From assembly GCA_021787935.1 (NCBI GenBank), contig JAJYLC010000015.1:1-37141 (forward strand): a DNA stretch of 37,141 nucleotides, in the 5' to 3' direction. This DNA is from Chloroflexota bacterium. GTDB taxonomy: Bacteria; Chloroflexota; Dehalococcoidia; SZUA-161. The position numbers and the translations under genes are program-made. Positions within the stretch are counted from its first letter, which is position 1. The number at the start of each line of letters is the position of its first letter. Below the pieces are notes generated by a model that was given only the letters and a program-made list of their open reading frames with translations, did not search any database and was not told where the DNA came from. Below are positions 33,725 to 37,141 of the stretch, piece by piece.

Positions 33725-34609
33725 TTTATCCTCCTAAATTTATTTGTATTGATTTTCTGATGTACCCTTGGCGTGGTTGTCTCTATTATTCTTGAAGCTA
33801 TCACCCCCCAAGCCTCGGGACATGAGGGCGGTCAGCGAGAGATGTTCGTGGGGAGTATAAAATCTACACCTCTACCTTACTATTGTCAAGGTAACAAATA
33901 CTATATTTACTTCACTAATCTTACCTGCTCATAAGCACAATACTGAAGAAATAAACTGGTATGGTTTCACTGATTTTTCAAGATAATCCCATGAGTCAAA
34001 GACGAGAGCAAACTGGCAGTTAGTTCCTACTATTTTAGCAGTTAATCTTAGAATCTCCTCGATACTCCAAACATTGTCGGTCGATTCTGCTGCCATAGCA
34101 GGTGTTCTCGGATAAGGATTTGGTAGTGCCCTTAAACCTACACCAAAACCAAAATTTCGCACGACGACCTATAACATACGTGCGAGTAAACTACATCGGA
34201 GGCGTAAACATGACTCATTCACAAAACATTGGGGATCCAAACCTGACCTTCGTAGGCGGTTTCAGAACAACGGGTCTTCAAGGCATGCCTTCGGCCTCGC
34301 TGCGCTCGACCTTGACAAACCGGCTCCTCCGGTACCATACTTTCTCCCGAAAGCTCACTCTATTAGGCTGGGTTAGCGGTGTAAAGCTCCTAGCTTCCAG
34401 TTGTGGTCTTTCCTGGCCTGTGATGTTCTCTGCTTTACGCTCTTCTTCTTGACGGTGATGCTTTCCTCTTTTCCGTAGTGGACATCAGCTGCTAGAGATA
34501 AGGTTTGAAAGTGACAGGGAACCGAGTTATACTCAGCATATAGCATGCCAACTAGCCGGTTTGGGACAAGTGTGAGAACGAAGAGACTGTCGTTTGTAGG
34601 AGAACAAGC
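33725..34609. other. Decayed region between the secreted protein and the fusion locus
   Basis: 885 bases without an intact gene. The minus strand at about 34048-34108 matches the end of a transposase. The rest shows no recognisable gene, RNA or CRISPR repeat. Confidence 0.5.
34048..34162 (-). pseudogene. Transposase C-terminal remnant
   Basis: The frame 33929-34162 (-) contains RTPAMAAESTDNVWSIEEIL, which resembles the ending RTPAMAAGLTDHVW..EEL seen in transposases common in Chloroflexota. The part before it (GLRALPNPYP) also fits but is shortened. No DDE catalytic residues or terminal repeats are present, and the sequence after the match is unrelated. It is a decayed insertion-sequence fragment. 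Confidence 0.55.
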
Positions 34610-35137
34610 ATGTCATTTCTAGACATACTTCGAACTGAAGAACTTGGTGGCGTTCTGGAGAAGTATCTAGTACCTGTGCAATTTCCGCGAAATGCCTGCA
34701 TTATGCAGCAAGGAGACCAGGGAGAAGGATGCTATATAATTGACGAGGGTACAATCCGTCTCGAGGTGAGAAATACAGAAACAGATACCGATGGAGTAAT
34801 AGGTTTTCTGGAACCTATCACGTTCGTGGGGGAATTCAGTCTGCTCGAAGACAAGCCACGCGAGGCTACTGCCTATGCACATACAGATGTTAAAGCTCGC
34901 TATTTCTCTAAGCAGAGTTATGATGAAATATGCCAGAATTATCCCAGAATAGCTTTAACTATAGCCACGACTCTTAGCCAAAATTTGATTGAAAAACTAC
35001 GGCAGGCCAATGAGAAAGTGGCCGGGTACATTTTTACAGAGGATATGGATCAGGATACTAACGAAATGGTGGACCGAGCTCAAAAGGCACACAGATTTTT
35101 TGCGTATGGACGGAAGGTAGTGTTGATGCCTTATTGA
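34610..35137 (+). CDS. Cyclic-nucleotide-binding domain, N-terminal part of an aldehyde dehydrogenase fusion
   Basis: 175 residues as read. Residues about 10-125 are a Crp/Fnr-type cNMP-binding beta-roll: IMQQGDQGEGCYIIDEGTIRLEV followed by the phosphate-binding cassette FVGEFSLLEDKPREATAYA, where the Glu and Arg that hold the cyclic phosphate are kept. There is no helix-turn-helix. From about residue 150 (TNEMVDRAQKAHRFFA) it becomes the N-terminal helix of a CoA-acylating aldehyde dehydrogenase in the same frame, with no stop between. It then breaks at YGRKVVLMPY. The next ORF continues the enzyme in the neighbouring frame. I read this as the first part of one protein split by a frameshift. 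Confidence 0.85.
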   Translation: MSFLDILRTEELGGVLEKYLVPVQFPRNACIMQQGDQGEGCYIIDEGTIRLEVRNTETDTDGVIGFLEPITFVGEFSLLEDKPREATAYAHTDVKARYFSKQSYDEICQNYPRIALTIATTLSQNLIEKLRQANEKVAGYIFTEDMDQDTNEMVDRAQKAHRFFAYGRKVVLMPY

Positions 35138-36372
35138 AAGAAATAGCCGAGACTTTCGCCACAAAGGCTGAGGAATTAGCCGCTGCCACGGTGGCTGAAA
35201 CGAAGATGGGCATCGTGGCCGACAAAGTTACCAAGATTCGTTTCGCCGGCCTCGATGTTTATAAAGCAATATCGGGGCGCCCGGCCGCTGGTTTTCTCAG
35301 TGACGATCAACAAAGCAGAGTTTTGGAAATTGCCTGCCCAGTTGGGGTTGTCTTCGGGCTTATCCCGGTAACAAATCCCGTATCGACAATTGTCTTCAAG
35401 ACTATTATTTGTCTCAAAGGGCGAAATGCACTTATATTGAGTTGTCATCGTGATGCTCTGGGCGTTGGTAAGCAGTCATGTGACATCATACGAAGTGTGC
35501 TTGAACGCCATGGTGCGCCAAGAGACCTGGTACAGCCAGTTCTTCGACGGAGCAGTCGGCAAAAGACGCTTATGTTCATGAAACACCCAGGGGTTTCATT
35601 GATTCTGGCCACCGGCGGTACCAGCATGGTAAAGGCTGCCTATAGCTCCGGTAAGCCAGCAATAGGGGTTGGCTCTGGCAATGCGCCGGTACTGATCTGT
35701 GCTGATGCTGCTATTTCGAAATCGGCACAGAGTATAGTCAGCAGCAAATCGTTCGACAATGGCGTTATCTGCGGCTCAGAGAATAATCTGGTTGTAGTTT
35801 CCAGAGTCCGTGATGAATTCATCAAGCAATTGGAGGTAAACGGTGCCGTCATACTTACGGCAGATGAGAAGAACCGCTTCACCCCACAGGTTTTTGAGTC
35901 CGATACCCCTACGTTGAAAAGAGCTTTGGTCGGCAAGTCTGCCGAGTTCATAGCTAACCAGACCAAGATCCATCGAGACCAAGATATCCGCTTGATTGTC
36001 GTGCCAATAAGACATGATGAGCTCAAAGGTCCGTATGGGCACGAAAAACTGGCACCTATTGTCTCACTGTCCACAGTCAATGATGAGGCGGATGGTATCC
36101 AACTCTGCAAGCAAATTCTGGATAATCAGGGGCGTGGTCACACCGCCGTCATATACACTGAAAACCATGAACTGATGAGGAGGTTTGGTCAGGAGATCGA
36201 TGCTAGCCGCATCCTAGTCAACGCGCCTTCATCCCACGGATGTATCGGCATAGGCACAGGTCTGACGCCCTCATTGACGCTCGGCTGTGGGACATTTGGC
36301 GGGACTTCAACAACCGATAACATTACTTACACACACCTACTCAATATCAAGAGATTGGCACAGAACTTCTGA
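35134..36372 (+). CDS. CoA-acylating aldehyde dehydrogenase (AdhE/EutE-type), main part of the split fusion
   Basis: 412 residues from a TTG that overlaps the previous stop (TTGA); without the frameshift the true N-terminus lies upstream. Related enzymes interconvert aldehyde, CoA and NAD with acyl-CoA and NADH. The catalytic Cys213 sits in SFDNGVICGSEN, and LILATGGTSMVKAAYSSGKPAIGVGSGNAPV is the nucleotide-binding region. HEKLAPIVSL and GIGTGLTPSLTLGCGTFGG fit the AdhE N-domain. No iron alcohol dehydrogenase domain follows. Backward reading in this frame gives EGSVDALLKEIAETFATK, which joins the end of the upstream ORF, so the pair makes a cNMP-regulated acylating dehydrogenase. No ribosome binding site precedes the TTG. 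Confidence 0.9.
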   Translation: MKEIAETFATKAEELAAATVAETKMGIVADKVTKIRFAGLDVYKAISGRPAAGFLSDDQQSRVLEIACPVGVVFGLIPVTNPVSTIVFKTIICLKGRNALILSCHRDALGVGKQSCDIIRSVLERHGAPRDLVQPVLRRSSRQKTLMFMKHPGVSLILATGGTSMVKAAYSSGKPAIGVGSGNAPVLICADAAISKSAQSIVSSKSFDNGVICGSENNLVVVSRVRDEFIKQLEVNGAVILTADEKNRFTPQVFESDTPTLKRALVGKSAEFIANQTKIHRDQDIRLIVVPIRHDELKGPYGHEKLAPIVSLSTVNDEADGIQLCKQILDNQGRGHTAVIYTENHELMRRFGQEIDASRILVNAPSSHGCIGIGTGLTPSLTLGCGTFGGTSTTDNITYTHLLNIKRLAQNF

Positions 36373-36417
36373 GTGGAATCCCGATAAGATGTTGTTGGTG
36401 CGCTTAGGGTTTGGAGA

Positions 36418-36582
36418 CTAGGGGAAAAACCTGTGTTCAATAAGATTACGAATGATTTTGACCTGATTGGCCTCAATTAAAGTATTAAGCTGCCTTTCAA
36501 CATCGTTTGAAGAATAAGCATCCATTCTGCTACCTAGAGTTACGATTTGGATATCATCGATTTGTTTTTCCAGGATGTTCAT
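36418..36582 (-). pseudogene. Truncated STAS-domain protein
   Basis: 54 residues from ATG 36582, which follows GAGGAGGCTGATA; the track start 14 codons earlier is not needed. The start NILEKQIDDIQIVTLGSRMDAYSSNDVERQLNTLIEANQVKIIRNL is the first half of a STAS domain as in anti-anti-sigma factors. A TAG then cuts it just before the strand and SSGLR helix that hold the phosphorylated serine, so it cannot be a functional switch. It faces the end of the dehydrogenase 45 bases away, and the lost half may have gone with that boundary. Confidence 0.55.
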
Positions 36583-36853
36583 TATCAGCCTCCTCAACAT
36601 AGACATTAGGTTCCTCATCCTCAACTTTTCCCAGATTCATAATCTATCATATACTGAAACCGTGGTAACAGTACAGCTTTTAAACGAATTAGATAAGCTC
36701 AGTTAACAAAAAGCCCTTATCATCCGGCTAGACGTTAGTGATAATACTAGTCATGGATCAACATCAATTATATAGTGTTCTTTCTATTGCCTTGCATTAA
36801 TTCAAATGTGCTACTAAAATGATGCATGCGTATTTTACTAAGGAGATAGTTAT

Positions 36854-37141
36854 ATGGAAATAATGGAAAAGGTGGTGGGTGATGTTGTTGTATTGTACTT
36901 TGGTGGCAGATTGGACGCGTCCGCTGCCAATGAGGCAGATGCAAAACTAAACATCCTAACGGAGAAACTGCCAGTGCGTGTGGTGGTTAATCTGGATAAA
37001 CTGGAATATATCAGCAGTTCAGGTCTCCGTGTCCTTCTGGCATCCTTGAAAAAAGCCAGAAAACAGCAAGGTGATATAAAGCTGACGTGCCTCCAGCCTT
37101 ACGTGAAAGAGGTCTTCGAAATAGCGGGATTCTTACCGCTT
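36854..37141 (+). CDS. STAS-domain (anti-anti-sigma factor-like) protein, partial at window end
   Basis: 96 codons are visible from ATG 36854 to the window edge with no stop, so it is missing from the ORF track. AAGGAGATAG precedes the ATG. The sequence is a near-complete STAS domain: VVLYFGGRLDASAANEAD, then VVVNLDKLEYISSSGLRVLLASL with the conserved serine phosphorylated in SpoIIAA-type switches, and a tail VKEVFEIAGFLPL that is near the usual end. In a partner-switching system it would bind a kinase-like anti-sigma factor; no such gene is in view. It lies downstream of the dehydrogenase on the same strand. Confidence 0.85.
   Translation, partial: MEIMEKVVGDVVVLYFGGRLDASAANEADAKLNILTEKLPVRVVVNLDKLEYISSSGLRVLLASLKKARKQQGDIKLTCLQPYVKEVFEIAGFLPL

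Noticed and set aside
34102-34452. 116-aa plus-strand ORF
   Set aside because: Overlaps the transposase remnant in antisense, lacks a ribosome binding site and shows no recognisable domain.
35100-35137. Programmed ribosomal frameshift in the fusion gene
   Set aside because: No slippery heptamer (X XXY YYZ), stimulating hairpin or internal ribosome-binding-like sequence is seen at the junction; a single lost G is simpler.
35640-36110. 156-aa minus-strand ORF
   Set aside because: Antisense to the conserved catalytic part of the aldehyde dehydrogenase.
1-37141. CRISPR array, rRNA or complete insertion sequence
   Set aside because: No regularly spaced repeats, rRNA core motifs, or intact transposase with terminal repeats were found on either strand.

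Overview
The window reads as bacterial chromosome of medium GC content, gene-dense on both strands, with several GTG or TTG starts. The gene mix suggests an uncultured anaerobic Chloroflexota, probably Dehalococcoidia-like: TIGR01906/DUF1461 membrane protein, FmdB zinc ribbon, DUF5679/DUF5752 protein, bacterial GH3 protein, COG2509 dehydrogenase, type II NADH dehydrogenase with a UbiA prenyltransferase, and glycogen genes. This placement is inferred from gene content only; no rRNA or ribosomal protein is present to confirm it.

Layout. 0-4.1 kb (+): tail of an upstream gene, glmS, a GalE-type sugar epimerase and a thiolase. 4.1-6.1 kb (-): FtsH with a lipobox-like N-terminus. 6.3-8 kb: tRNA with CAT anticodon, a SnoaL-like protein, a Cys-rich small protein, tRNA-Pro(GGG) and a 28-nt perfect palindrome. 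8-13.5 kb: DUF429 protein coupled to a COG2509 FAD dehydrogenase, FmdB zinc ribbon, DUF1461 membrane protein, an HTH-ferredoxin protein, MazG and an ABM-domain protein. 13.7-16.6 kb: a charged membrane protein, a short GH3 acyl-adenylase, and a divergent MarR regulator-methyltransferase operon whose -10 box lies in a perfect palindrome. 16.6-18.3 kb: a possibly frameshifted small ORF, a 56-aa protein, a strong inverted repeat and the DUF5679/5752 protein. 18.3-20.6 kb (-): type II NADH dehydrogenase followed by UbiA prenyltransferase, a quinone-making and quinone-reducing pair. 20.7-23.7 kb: divergent glgC and glgA for glycogen synthesis. 23.7-26.2 kb (-): CrtI-like oxidoreductase and a COG1237 metallo-beta-lactamase-fold protein.

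26.3-32.7 kb is bracketed by two same-orientation 3' fragments of a tRNA-Pro(CGG) gene. This looks like the footprint of integration or recombination. Inside are a secreted beta-helix protein, a cytoplasmic GH31 glucosidase, a methyltransferase and a nitroreductase-family protein; no integrase is visible. From 33 to 34.6 kb there is a small secreted protein and sparse sequence with a transposase C-terminal remnant.

The most unusual locus is at 34.6-37.1 kb. A Crp-type cyclic-nucleotide-binding domain runs, in one open frame, into the N-terminus of a CoA-acylating aldehyde dehydrogenase. The rest of that enzyme lies in the neighbouring frame and overlaps by 4 bases. One missing G near 35113 would explain the break and restore a fusion of about 587 residues. 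It is followed by a truncated STAS-domain remnant (-) and an intact STAS protein (+) that runs off the window.
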